Source of the DNA: an uncultured Acidimicrobiales bacterium
GTDB lineage: Bacteria > Actinomycetota > Acidimicrobiia > Acidimicrobiales > Aldehydirespiratoraceae
Reading direction: 5' to 3'
Assembly: GCA_958296055.1 (NCBI GenBank)
Contig: CATQHS010000001.1
Span: 161,917-225,916 of the forward strand
DNA: 64,000 nt
The first letter of the stretch is position 1. Each line of letters begins with the position of its first letter. Both the position numbers and the translations under genes were made by a program. The notes under the pieces were generated by a model that worked only from the letters and a program-made list of their open reading frames with translations, was not told the origin of the DNA and made no database searches. Positions 34,780 through 42,705 of the stretch are shown here, piece after piece.

Positions 34780-35529
34780 GTGAGCGAGCCGTTGACGCAT
34801 CCGCCGGTCGAGCCGTTCCTCGACGACCCCGATGCCGAACTCGAACGTCTCCTGGCCGACCTGGCCGCGGGCTACCGCCTGTTCGCGGCCCTGCGCTGGG
34901 GCGATCTGGGCGACGGCCACATCACCTGCCGCGACATCCGAAAGCCCGACCACATGTGGCTGCTGCGGGCCCGGGTGCCCTTCGAGCGGGCCCGGCCCGA
35001 CGACATGGTGCTCATCGCCCCCGACGGCACCGCCGCCGACCAAGACGGCGAGCGGGCCGACATCAACAACACCGCCTACTACATCCACCATCCGATACAT
35101 GAGGCCCGGCCCGAGGTCGGGGCGGTGGCCCACGTCCACACCGGCTGGGGCACGCCCTTCGCGGCCGAGCGGCGGACCATCGAGCCCATCAGCCAGGGGT
35201 CGGCCGCCTTCTTCGAGAATCACTCCCTGTTCGACGACGAGGAGGTGCAGATCCTCTCCGTCGACGGGGGCAAGCGCATCGCCGCCGCCTTGGGCGGCAA
35301 CCGGGCCGTCGTGCTGGCCAACCACGGCCTGCTCACCGTGGGGGCCAGCCCCGCCGACGCGGTGGGCTGGTTCGTGATGATGGAGCGAGCGGCCGAGGCC
35401 CAGATGAAGGCCCCCCGGGCCCGGCCCATCTCGGCCGAGTCGGCCCGTACGGCCCGGGCCGACCTGATCGACCCCCATCTGGGCTGGAACCTGTTCTGCA
35501 CGGCCGCCCGCCGCCACCTCACCCCCTAA
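34780..35529 (+). CDS. Class II aldolase/adducin-family protein
   Basis: Zinc-dependent aldolase-type fold, 249 residues. Zinc-site histidines are visible in VAHVHTGWG and ANHGLLTVG. Starts with GTG at 34780, four bases after the MetF-like gene, so it is in the fhs operon. Whether it acts as an aldolase, epimerase or decarboxylase cannot be read. Confidence 0.83.
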   Translation: MSEPLTHPPVEPFLDDPDAELERLLADLAAGYRLFAALRWGDLGDGHITCRDIRKPDHMWLLRARVPFERARPDDMVLIAPDGTAADQDGERADINNTAYYIHHPIHEARPEVGAVAHVHTGWGTPFAAERRTIEPISQGSAAFFENHSLFDDEEVQILSVDGGKRIAAALGGNRAVVLANHGLLTVGASPADAVGWFVMMERAAEAQMKAPRARPISAESARTARADLIDPHLGWNLFCTAARRHLTP

Positions 35530-35536
35530 GAGGGGT
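35521..35536. terminator. Hairpin shared by two convergent stop codons
   Basis: CCCCT-AAG-AGGGG (35523-35535) lies over the stop of the aldolase gene and just before the stop of folD on the other strand. No U-tract. It may end transcription in both directions, but evidence is only the symmetry. Confidence 0.4.
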
Positions 35537-36435
35537 TAGAGGGCTCCTTGCATTCGGGCTGCGGCCAGGGTGTTCTCCAGCAGGCAGGCGATGGTCATGG
35601 GGCCGGTGCCGCCGGGCATGGGGGTGACGGCGCCGGCCACCGCCTGCACGCTCTCGAAGTCGACGTCGCCCACGATCCCCGCCGCGGTCCGGGAGATCCC
35701 CACGTCGATCACCGCCGCGCCGGGGCGCACGTGATCGGCGGTCACCAGGCCGGCCATCCCGGCTGCGGCCACGACGATGTCGGCGCTCCGGCACAGCCCG
35801 GCCAGGTCGGCGGTGCGGCTGTGGGCCAGCGTGACGGTGGCGTCGGTCCCCTTGCGCCCCAGCAGCAGCACCTGCGGCAGCCCCACCAAGGTGGAGCGAC
35901 CGATCACCACCGCCCGCCGCCCAGATGTCTCCACGCCGTAGCGGTCCAACAGCCGCATGACCCCCAGCGGGGTGCAGGGCACGTGACCGGACCGGCCCCT
36001 CACCAGGTTGCCCATGGACCGGGGGGTCAGCCCGTCCACGTCCTTCTCCGGGGGCAGCAGGTTGAGCACGGCGTCGGCGTCGAGGCCGTCGGGCAGGGGC
36101 AACTGCACCAGGATCCCGTGGACCCCGGGGTCGTCGGCCAGCTCGGCCACCGCCGCCTCCACCCCGGCCTGGCCGGCGTCGGCCGGCAGCTCGACGTGGC
36201 GGGATTCCATCTGAGCCTCGGCCGCCTTGCGCTGCTTGTTGCGCACGTAGATCCGGCTGGGCCGGTCTTCGCCCACCAGCACGGTGGCCAGGCACACCCG
36301 GGGCCGGCCGGCCGCCTCGATGGTCTCGGCCAGCCGGGCCACGATCTCATCCCGCAGTCGGTTGCCGTCCATCAACACGGCCCCGCCACCGGTGCGGTCG
36401 AAATCCCCCCTGCCGCTGGTTGCGTCCTCAGCCAT
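35536..36435 (-). CDS. folD: Bifunctional methylenetetrahydrofolate dehydrogenase/cyclohydrolase
   Basis: Converts 5,10-methylene-THF to 10-formyl-THF, 299 residues from the chosen start. Family motifs: SRIYVRNKQRKAAEAQME with the catalytic Tyr and Lys (YVRNK), GILVQLPLPDGLD, RSMGNLVRGRSGHVPCTPLG, VVIGRSTLVGLPQVLLL and PGGTGPMTIACLLENT. The ATG at 36435 (MAEDATSG) was chosen because further upstream lies a palindromic repeat; an ATG further in (MDGNRLRD) is possible. It links the Fhs and demethylation steps. Confidence 0.94.
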   Translation of the reverse strand: MAEDATSGRGDFDRTGGGAVLMDGNRLRDEIVARLAETIEAAGRPRVCLATVLVGEDRPSRIYVRNKQRKAAEAQMESRHVELPADAGQAGVEAAVAELADDPGVHGILVQLPLPDGLDADAVLNLLPPEKDVDGLTPRSMGNLVRGRSGHVPCTPLGVMRLLDRYGVETSGRRAVVIGRSTLVGLPQVLLLGRKGTDATVTLAHSRTADLAGLCRSADIVVAAAGMAGLVTADHVRPGAAVIDVGISRTAAGIVGDVDFESVQAVAGAVTPMPGGTGPMTIACLLENTLAAARMQGAL

Positions 36436-36467
36436 CGACAACCCCCTAATCGGTTCTTCGGTTCTTC

Positions 36468-36520
36468 GGTTTTTCTGAGCGTCGGTTGTCGTATAGCGAC
36501 AATCCTTGCTCAGAAAACCT
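36468..36520. repeat. Palindromic repeat element, copy 1
   Basis: 53-bp imperfect palindrome: outer arms GGTTTTTCTGAGC / GCTCAGAAAACC, inner stem TTGTCG / CGACAA around TATAG. Nearly identical to the copy at 36529-36580 and to copies at 46149-46200 and 58227-58279. It lies between the divergent folD and serA genes. Confidence 0.9.
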
Positions 36521-36528
36521 AGGGTCAC

Positions 36529-36580
36529 GGTTTTTCTGAGCGTCGGTTGTCGTATAGCGACAATCCTTGCTCAGAAACCT
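36529..36580. repeat. Palindromic repeat element, copy 2
   Basis: 52 bp, tandem with copy 1 after an 8-bp spacer and in the same orientation. See 36468-36520 for structure. Confidence 0.9.
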
Positions 36581-36610
36581 AGAGGGAACAGAACCGTAGG
36601 ATGGGGCGTG

Positions 36611-37813
36611 ATGCGGATCCTCTTCGCCGACAGCCTGGACGCCACCGCCATAGAGAGGCTGCGAGCCGGCGGCGAAGAGTGCGAGGTGAGGCCCGAGCTC
36701 ACCGCCGAAGCGCTCCCCGGCTGCGTGGCCGGGTTCGACGTGCTGGTGGTGCGCAGCACCGAGGTGACCGCGGCCGCCATCGACGCCGGCACCGAACTGG
36801 GTCTGATCGTGCGGGCCGGGGCCGGCACCAACACCATCGACTGCGCCCGGGCCGCCGAGCGAGGGGTGTTCGTCTGCAACGTCCCGGGCCGCAACGCCGC
36901 GGCGGTGGCCGAGCTCGCCGTCGGGCTGATGCTGGCCGTCGACCGCCACATCGCCCCGGCCGCCGCCGACCTGCAGGCCGGCCGGTGGGACAAGGGGTCC
37001 TACAGCCAGTCCCGGGGCCTGCTCGGCTCCACCCTGGGGATCGTCGGGGTAGGCGCCATCGGCTTGGAGGTGGCGCAGCGGGCCGGGGCGCTAGGGCTGC
37101 GGGTAATCGCCGAGAACAAGCCCCGCCGCCGCAGCGTGCGCCGGCGGATGGACGGCATCGGGGTGGAGACGGTCCCGGACCGGTCGGCGCTGCTGGCCGC
37201 CAGCGACATCGTGTCGCTGCACGTGCCGGGGAATCCGTCCACTGCGGGCATGGTGGACGGGGCATTCCTGGCCGCCATGAAGCCCGACGCGGTGTTGATC
37301 AACACCTCCCGGGGCGATGTCATCGACGAGGCCGCCCTGGTCGCCGCCCTCGACTTCACCGACCTGAGGGCGGGCCTCGACGTCTTCTGCGGCGAGCCGG
37401 AGGGGTCGACGGGCCGGATCGACTCGGCCCTGGCCCGCCACCCCAAGGTCACCGGCACCCACCACATCGGCGCCTCGACCGAGCAGGCCCAAGCCGCGGT
37501 GGCCGAGGGCGCGGTCGAGCTGATAGAGGCCTACCGGGACGGCACGCTGATCGACTGCGTGAACCTGGAGCGGGCCCCCCGCCGGGCCGCCACGCTGATG
37601 GTCCGCCACTACGACCGGGTCGGGGTGCTGGCCTCGGTGCTGGGCGAGCTGCGCCGCCACCGGGTGAACGTCGCCACCATGAGCAACCGGATCTTCGCCG
37701 GCTCGGTGGCGGCGGCGGCCGCCATCGACGTGTCCGGCCCGGTCGACGACCGCCTGCTCGACGACATCCGGGCCCTCCCCGACGTGATCAACCTCTCCGT
37801 GTACGAGGCATGA
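36611..37813 (+). CDS. serA: D-3-phosphoglycerate dehydrogenase-like protein
   Basis: 2-hydroxyacid dehydrogenase of 400 residues with a C-terminal ACT domain (about residues 325-400, starting MVRHYDRVGVLASVLGEL). NAD motif LGIVGVGAIGLEVAQR; catalytic Arg in NTSRGDVID, Glu in DVFCGEPEG and His in THHIGAS. This is the architecture of SerA, first enzyme of serine synthesis, with ACT sensing serine. ATG at 36611, after the two palindromic repeats; the DUF1015 gene follows after 25 bp. Confidence 0.88.
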   Translation: MRILFADSLDATAIERLRAGGEECEVRPELTAEALPGCVAGFDVLVVRSTEVTAAAIDAGTELGLIVRAGAGTNTIDCARAAERGVFVCNVPGRNAAAVAELAVGLMLAVDRHIAPAAADLQAGRWDKGSYSQSRGLLGSTLGIVGVGAIGLEVAQRAGALGLRVIAENKPRRRSVRRRMDGIGVETVPDRSALLAASDIVSLHVPGNPSTAGMVDGAFLAAMKPDAVLINTSRGDVIDEAALVAALDFTDLRAGLDVFCGEPEGSTGRIDSALARHPKVTGTHHIGASTEQAQAAVAEGAVELIEAYRDGTLIDCVNLERAPRRAATLMVRHYDRVGVLASVLGELRRHRVNVATMSNRIFAGSVAAAAAIDVSGPVDDRLLDDIRALPDVINLSVYEA

Positions 37814-37838
37814 CCGCCGCCCGTCCTGGCTCCGCGCC

Positions 37839-39086
37839 ATGACCGCAGAGCCGACCATCGCGCCGTTCGCGGGCTGGCTGGTCAAGCCCGAGTGGGCCGA
37901 CCGGGTGATCAGCCGCGCCTACGACCACCTGTCGCCCCAGGAGCGCCGGGCCATCATGGCCGTCAACCCCTACAGCTACATAAACGTCACCCGCAGCAGC
38001 GAGGACGTGACCGAGCAGGACCTCTCGGTCGAAGACCTGGTGGAGCAGAGCGGGGCCGCGCTCACCCGACTGCTGGACGCGGCCGTGTTCGAGCCGACCG
38101 GCCGGCCGGCGCTGTACCTGTACCGGATGACCGACGAGAGCTCCAGCCAGACCGGCGTCGTGGGCACGGTCCCGCTGAGCGGCTTCGCCGGGCGGCGCAT
38201 CCGCATCCACGAGAACGTCCGCGACGACCGCACCGAGCTGCTCACCCGCCACCTGCTGGGCATAGGGGTCACGTCCGCCCCGGTGGCCATGACGCTGCGG
38301 GCCCCCGGCGGGCTCGAGGAGGCCATGGCCGAGATCACCGCGGCCGAGCCCCCCGACCTCGAGTTCGGGTCCTCGACGGTGCACCACCAGATCTGGACGG
38401 TGGCCGACGGCCGCTCCGGCCGGCTGGCAGCTCTGCTGGAGGGGCAGACGCTGTACGTGACCGACGGCCACCACCGCTCGGCCGCGGCCCAGCGGGCCCT
38501 GGCCTCCGAACCCGGCAACCCCAGCCTGGCCCGCACCCTGGCCGTGGTCTTCCCCCACGACCAACTCCACGTGACCGCCTTCCACCGGCTGGTCGCCGAC
38601 CGGGCCCGCCGGCCGGCGGCGGAGGTGCTGGCCGCCCTGGCTCAGGCGGTGAGCGTGGAGCCGGCGATGACGGCCGAGGAGGCCCGGCCCCGGGTCAAAG
38701 GAGAGCTGGGCCTGTATATGGCCCGGTCGTGGTACCGGCTGAGGCTGCCCGCCCCCGACGACGCTTCGGCGGTGGCCCGCCTCGACGTCGAGCGCCTCCG
38801 CCGCCGCGTCATCGACCCGATCCTGGGCGCCGACGAGCTGGCCGGCGACGGCGCCGTCGGCTACCTGCCCGAGACGGCCGGTCTGGGAGAGCTGGTGCGG
38901 CGCTGCGGCGCCGAGGACCGGCTGGGGTTCGTGGTCCACCCGCTGTCGGTGGACGAGCTGATGGCCGTGGCCGACGAGGGGGCACTGATGCCGCCCAAGT
39001 CGAGCTTCTTCACCCCCAAGACCCGCTCGGGGGTGTTCCTGCGGGTGCTGAGCCGGGGCCCGACCGCCCACCTGCCCCCGTCCTGA
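37839..39086 (+). CDS. DUF1015-family protein
   Basis: Conserved protein of unknown function, 415 residues. Landmarks are VTDGHHRSAAAQRAL (near residues 206-220) and the end MPPKSSFFTPKTRSGVFLRVL, both typical of DUF1015. It sits directly after serA, a linkage that I believe is seen in other genomes. The DGHHR motif recalls the DGHxR segment of ParB-like serine kinases, so a role in serine phosphorylation or metabolism is a hypothesis, not a finding. Confidence 0.82.
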   Translation: MTAEPTIAPFAGWLVKPEWADRVISRAYDHLSPQERRAIMAVNPYSYINVTRSSEDVTEQDLSVEDLVEQSGAALTRLLDAAVFEPTGRPALYLYRMTDESSSQTGVVGTVPLSGFAGRRIRIHENVRDDRTELLTRHLLGIGVTSAPVAMTLRAPGGLEEAMAEITAAEPPDLEFGSSTVHHQIWTVADGRSGRLAALLEGQTLYVTDGHHRSAAAQRALASEPGNPSLARTLAVVFPHDQLHVTAFHRLVADRARRPAAEVLAALAQAVSVEPAMTAEEARPRVKGELGLYMARSWYRLRLPAPDDASAVARLDVERLRRRVIDPILGADELAGDGAVGYLPETAGLGELVRRCGAEDRLGFVVHPLSVDELMAVADEGALMPPKSSFFTPKTRSGVFLRVLSRGPTAHLPPS

Positions 39087-39090
39087 TTGC

Positions 39091-39115
39091 CGGCCCGGCC
39101 GGCGCGGCCGGGCCG
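39091..39115. terminator. Strong GC hairpin between convergent genes
   Basis: CGGCCCGGCCG-GCG-CGGCCGGGCCG has perfect 11-bp arms and starts 5 bp after the DUF1015 stop. The aminotransferase gene converges from the other side. It has no U-tract, but the position suits a bidirectional terminator. Confidence 0.6.
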
Positions 39116-39140
39116 GGACGGTCGCACCGGGCCGGGTGCG

Positions 39141-40430
39141 TCAGGCGGCGGCCTCTATGGCGGATAGGAGAGCGGCGAGGCCCTCGTCGATCTCGGCTTC
39201 GGTCACGTTCAGCATGGGGGTTATGCGGATCACGTTGCCGTAGAGGCCGCCCCGGCCCACCAGCAAGCCCCGCTGCCGACACCCTTCCAGCACCGCCGCA
39301 GTCCGAGCCCGATCGGGCTCGAGCGAGCCGTCGTGGACGATCTCAAGCGCCTGCATCAGGCCCCGGCCCCTCAGCTCGGCGATCCACGGCACCTGATCCG
39401 CGGTCGGGGCCAGGCCCTCGACCAGCCGCCGGCCCATGGCCGCAGCGTTGCCCTGGAGGTCGTCGGCCAGCACCCGCTCCAGGGTGGCCAGGCCGGCCGC
39501 GGCCGACAGCGGGTTGCCGCCGAAGGTGGAGAACTGGGTCACGTCGATGGCATCGGCGATCTCGGCCCGGGCCACCACCCCGGCCAGGGTGACGCCGTTG
39601 GCCGCGCCCTTGGCGAAGGTGAGCAGGTCGGGGACGATGCCGTGGGCCTCGTAGCCCCAGAAGTGGTCGCCGGTGCGGCCCCAGCCCGTCTGCACCTCGT
39701 CGGAGATGAACAGGATGCCGTGGCCAGCCAGCACTTTGCCCATGGCCCCGAAGAACCCGTCGGGCGGGACGGCGAAGCCGCCCACGCCCTGGATGGGCTC
39801 GGCGATGAGCGCGGCCACCGTCCCGGCGGTGGTCATGTCGATGATCTGCACCAGGTCGTCGGTGCAGGCCTGGGTGTAGGCCTCGTCGTCGAGGGACCGG
39901 AACGGGCTGCGGAGCCGGTAGCCGCCGTGGACGAAGCTCACCGACAGGCCGGTGAAGCTGGTGGAGGACCAAGCCCGCTGGGCGGTGACGGCCTGGGTGG
40001 CGAAGGAGCGGCCGTGGTAGCTGTTGCGCATGGCCAGGATCTGGTTGGAGCCCCGGTAGGCGGTGGCCATCAGCAGGGCCGCGTCGTTGGCCTCGGAGCC
40101 CGACGGGGTGAAGAACACCCGGGCGTCGGGGATGCCCGACACCCGGACCACGGCCTCGGCCAAGGCGATCATGGGCTCGCTCAAGTACAGGGTCGAGGTG
40201 TGCGCCACCTTGGCCGCCTGCTCGGCCACGGCCGCCACCACGCCCGGCTCGGCGTGGCCGATCATGGTGGTGAGCACGCCGCCGAAGAAGTCGAGGTAGC
40301 GATGGCCCTCCACGTCCCACACGTAGGAGCCGGCGCCCCGGTCGATGGAGACGGGCTCGTCGTAGAGCGGGTGCAGGAAACGGGGCAGCACCGCGGAGTA
40401 GCGGGCAGCCAGCTCGGCGTTGGTGGTCAC
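39141..40430 (-). CDS. Class III aminotransferase (AGXT2-like)
   Basis: PLP enzyme of 429 residues. PLP lysine K274 in LLTFAKGAANG; other motifs are FFTPSGSEANDAALL, SYHGRSFATQAVT, EPIQGVGGFAVPPDGFF and FISDEVQTGWGRTG. It resembles alanine-glyoxylate or beta-amino acid:pyruvate aminotransferases. The GTG at 40430 overlaps the phosphatase stop. It is last in a coupled operon with hydantoinase-like genes, so its substrate may be an amino acid released by them (inference). Confidence 0.88.
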   Translation of the reverse strand: MTTNAELAARYSAVLPRFLHPLYDEPVSIDRGAGSYVWDVEGHRYLDFFGGVLTTMIGHAEPGVVAAVAEQAAKVAHTSTLYLSEPMIALAEAVVRVSGIPDARVFFTPSGSEANDAALLMATAYRGSNQILAMRNSYHGRSFATQAVTAQRAWSSTSFTGLSVSFVHGGYRLRSPFRSLDDEAYTQACTDDLVQIIDMTTAGTVAALIAEPIQGVGGFAVPPDGFFGAMGKVLAGHGILFISDEVQTGWGRTGDHFWGYEAHGIVPDLLTFAKGAANGVTLAGVVARAEIADAIDVTQFSTFGGNPLSAAAGLATLERVLADDLQGNAAAMGRRLVEGLAPTADQVPWIAELRGRGLMQALEIVHDGSLEPDRARTAAVLEGCRQRGLLVGRGGLYGNVIRITPMLNVTEAEIDEGLAALLSAIEAAA

Positions 40431-41068
40431 GGCGCCTCCAGACCGGGGGTCTCGGAGTCCATGGCCTCGGCGATCAGCCTCAGCAGCTCGTCGTACTCGG
40501 TGCACTGCGGGTACTGCCCGATACGGGCGGCCAGCGGCGCCGGGGGCCGGAACAGGATCCCGGCGTCGGCCGCGGCCAGCATGGACAGGTCGTTGTATGC
40601 GTCGCCCACGGCCACCACCCGGTAATTTAGCGACCGGAAGGCCCGCACCGCCTGCACCTTCTGGTCGGTCATGCGCAGCCGGTAGCCGGTGATGCGGTCT
40701 TGGGCCACCTCCAGGCGGTGGCACAGCAGCAGCGGCCAGCCCAGCAGGCGCATCAGGGGCTGGCCGAACTGCTCGAAGGTGTCCGACAGCAGCACCACCG
40801 GGGTCCGGGACCGCAGCTCGTCGAGAAACGCTCGGGCCCCCTCCAGCGGTTCGAGCCCCGAGATGACGGCGGCGATCTGCGACATCGAGATCCCGTTGTC
40901 CGCCAAGACGGCTAGGCGCTTGTCCATAAGGGACTCGTAGTCGGGCTCCTCCCTGGTGGTACGGCGCAAGAAGTCGATGCCGGTGGCCTCGGCCACCGCG
41001 ATCCACACCTCGGGGGTCAGCACGCCCTCGACGTCCAAGGCGGCCATCCACTGCCGGGGGGCGATCAC
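40427..41068 (-). CDS. thrH: ThrH-like phosphoserine phosphatase/homoserine phosphotransferase
   Basis: HAD-superfamily protein of 213 residues, very like ThrH: LDVEGVLTPEVWIAVAEATG with the nucleophile aspartate, TTREEPDYESLMDKRLAVL, VVLLSDTFEQFGQPLMRLLG, KVQAVRAFRSLNYRVVAVGD and AYNDLSMLAAADAGILF. It could dephosphorylate phosphoserine, which fits the SerA-like gene 3 kb away. The GTG at 41068 overlaps the HyuB stop; its own stop overlaps the aminotransferase start. Confidence 0.88.
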   Translation of the reverse strand: MIAPRQWMAALDVEGVLTPEVWIAVAEATGIDFLRRTTREEPDYESLMDKRLAVLADNGISMSQIAAVISGLEPLEGARAFLDELRSRTPVVLLSDTFEQFGQPLMRLLGWPLLLCHRLEVAQDRITGYRLRMTDQKVQAVRAFRSLNYRVVAVGDAYNDLSMLAAADAGILFRPPAPLAARIGQYPQCTEYDELLRLIAEAMDSETPGLEAP

Positions 41069-42705
41069 GGCCCGCTCCCGGTCACGTACCCCTGGGCCAA
41101 GTCGTCGCGGGCCAACTCCGGGGACCGCAGGGCCGGGTCGCCCCAGCCGCCCCCGCCGGGGAGCTCGAAGGTCAGGCGCCGGCCGGCCGGCACGAGCTGC
41201 TTGCCCTTGGCGTCGAAGGGCGAGCCGTCGTCCATCCTCACCCGGCCGGGGGCCCCGTCGCCGCCGCCCCGGCGGCCTCGGGCCGGGTTCTCGACCCGGT
41301 CGAACATGGCGCTGAAGTGAAGCTCGTAGCCCTCGGCCGGGCCGAGCTCGATGACCTGGCCCAGCCCGCCCCGGTAGGCGCCGTCGCCCCCGGAGTCGGG
41401 CCGCAGCTCCTTGCGCCAGACGACGATGGGGCCGACCTGCTCGGTGGCCTCCACCGACATGGTGCGCACCCCGCTGGGGAAGGCGGTGGCGCTGAGCCCG
41501 TCCCGGCGGGGCCGGGCCCCGGTGCCGCCGCTGTTGAACATCAAGACCTCGGCCGGGGGCCGGTCGCGGCCTAACCCGGCGCCGCTGACGGCCCGGGCGC
41601 CGGCCTGGAAGTTCCAGAGCGCCCCCGAGCCCTCGGCCGGCACGACGTCGGCCAGGACTTCGGCCAGGGCCCCCAGGCACAGGTCGGTCACGAAGTGGCC
41701 GATCACGTGGCGCACCGACACCGGGGCGGGGGGTCGGGCGTTGAGGATGCACCCGGCCGGGGCGCTCACCGTGAACGGGGCCAGCGAGGCGGCGTTGTTG
41801 GGCGTCCCCGGCGCCAGCGCGCACAGCAGGCCGTAGGTCATGTAGGCCCGGCTGTAGGCGATGGGGACGTTGATCCCGTGGGAGCTGACCGGCGAGGTGC
41901 CGGCGAAGTCGGCGTGGATCCAGCCTTCACCCGCCTCGAGCTCCACCGCCAGGGTGATGGTCTCGTTGTAGCCGTCCACGCTCATGGTGTTGCGGTAGGT
42001 CCCGGGGGGGACCCGGGCGATGGCGGCCCGGGTGGCGGCGGAGGTGCGGCCGAAGATGAAGGAGGCGATGGGCTCGACAGTGTCGAGGCCCAGCTCGTCG
42101 AGCATGTCGGCCAGGCGCTCGATGCCGGTGTCGTTGCAGGCGGCCAGCGAGTGAACGTCGCCCACCACCTGGTCGGGCTCGCGGACGTTGGCCCGGATCA
42201 GGGCGATCAGGTCGCGGTTGAGCCGGCCCCGCTCGACCAGCTTCATGATCGGTATGAACAGCCCTTCCTCGTAGATCTCGCCGGCGTCGGGGCCGAAGCC
42301 CCGGCCCCCGATGTCCACCACGTGGGCCGTGGACCCGAAGTACCCGATCAGCCGGTCGGCCCGGAACACGGGAGTGACCACGGTGATGTCGTGGAGGTGG
42401 CCGGTGCCCTTCCAGGGGTCGTTGGTCAGGTAGACGTCGCCGGGGTGCATGTGGTCGGTTCCGATGGCGTCGATGAAGTGATCGACCGCGGCGGCCATGG
42501 TGTTGACGTGGCCGGGGGTGCCGGTGACGGCCTGGGCCATCATCCGGCCCTGGGCGTCGAAGACCCCGGCCGACAGGTCCCCGGCCTCGCGGACGCTGGT
42601 GCTGAAGGCGGTGCGCACCAGGCTCAGGGCCTGCTCCTCCACCACCGAGATGAGCCGGTTCCACATCACCTGCAGGGCCAGGTCGCCGGCGGGAGCGGCG
42701 ATCAT
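41065..42705 (-). CDS. hyuB: Hydantoinase B/oxoprolinase-family subunit
   Basis: Protein of 546 residues of the HyuB/OplaH C-terminal family: VREAGDLSAGVFDAQGRMMAQ within residues 38-58, GDVYLTNDPWKGTGHLHD, the C-terminal GGGDGAPGRV and FELPGGGGWGDP. With HyuA it forms an ATP-dependent hydantoin, N-methylhydantoin or 5-oxoproline hydrolase, or an acetone carboxylase-like enzyme. ATG at 42705 overlaps the hyuA stop (ATGA). Confidence 0.88.
   Translation of the reverse strand: MIAAPAGDLALQVMWNRLISVVEEQALSLVRTAFSTSVREAGDLSAGVFDAQGRMMAQAVTGTPGHVNTMAAAVDHFIDAIGTDHMHPGDVYLTNDPWKGTGHLHDITVVTPVFRADRLIGYFGSTAHVVDIGGRGFGPDAGEIYEEGLFIPIMKLVERGRLNRDLIALIRANVREPDQVVGDVHSLAACNDTGIERLADMLDELGLDTVEPIASFIFGRTSAATRAAIARVPPGTYRNTMSVDGYNETITLAVELEAGEGWIHADFAGTSPVSSHGINVPIAYSRAYMTYGLLCALAPGTPNNAASLAPFTVSAPAGCILNARPPAPVSVRHVIGHFVTDLCLGALAEVLADVVPAEGSGALWNFQAGARAVSGAGLGRDRPPAEVLMFNSGGTGARPRRDGLSATAFPSGVRTMSVEATEQVGPIVVWRKELRPDSGGDGAYRGGLGQVIELGPAEGYELHFSAMFDRVENPARGRRGGGDGAPGRVRMDDGSPFDAKGKQLVPAGRRLTFELPGGGGWGDPALRSPELARDDLAQGYVTGSGP

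Noticed and set aside
36468..36580. Tandem palindromes as the ends of an insertion sequence
   Set aside because: There is no room for a transposase between them and no target duplication; they fit a REP or MITE family better.
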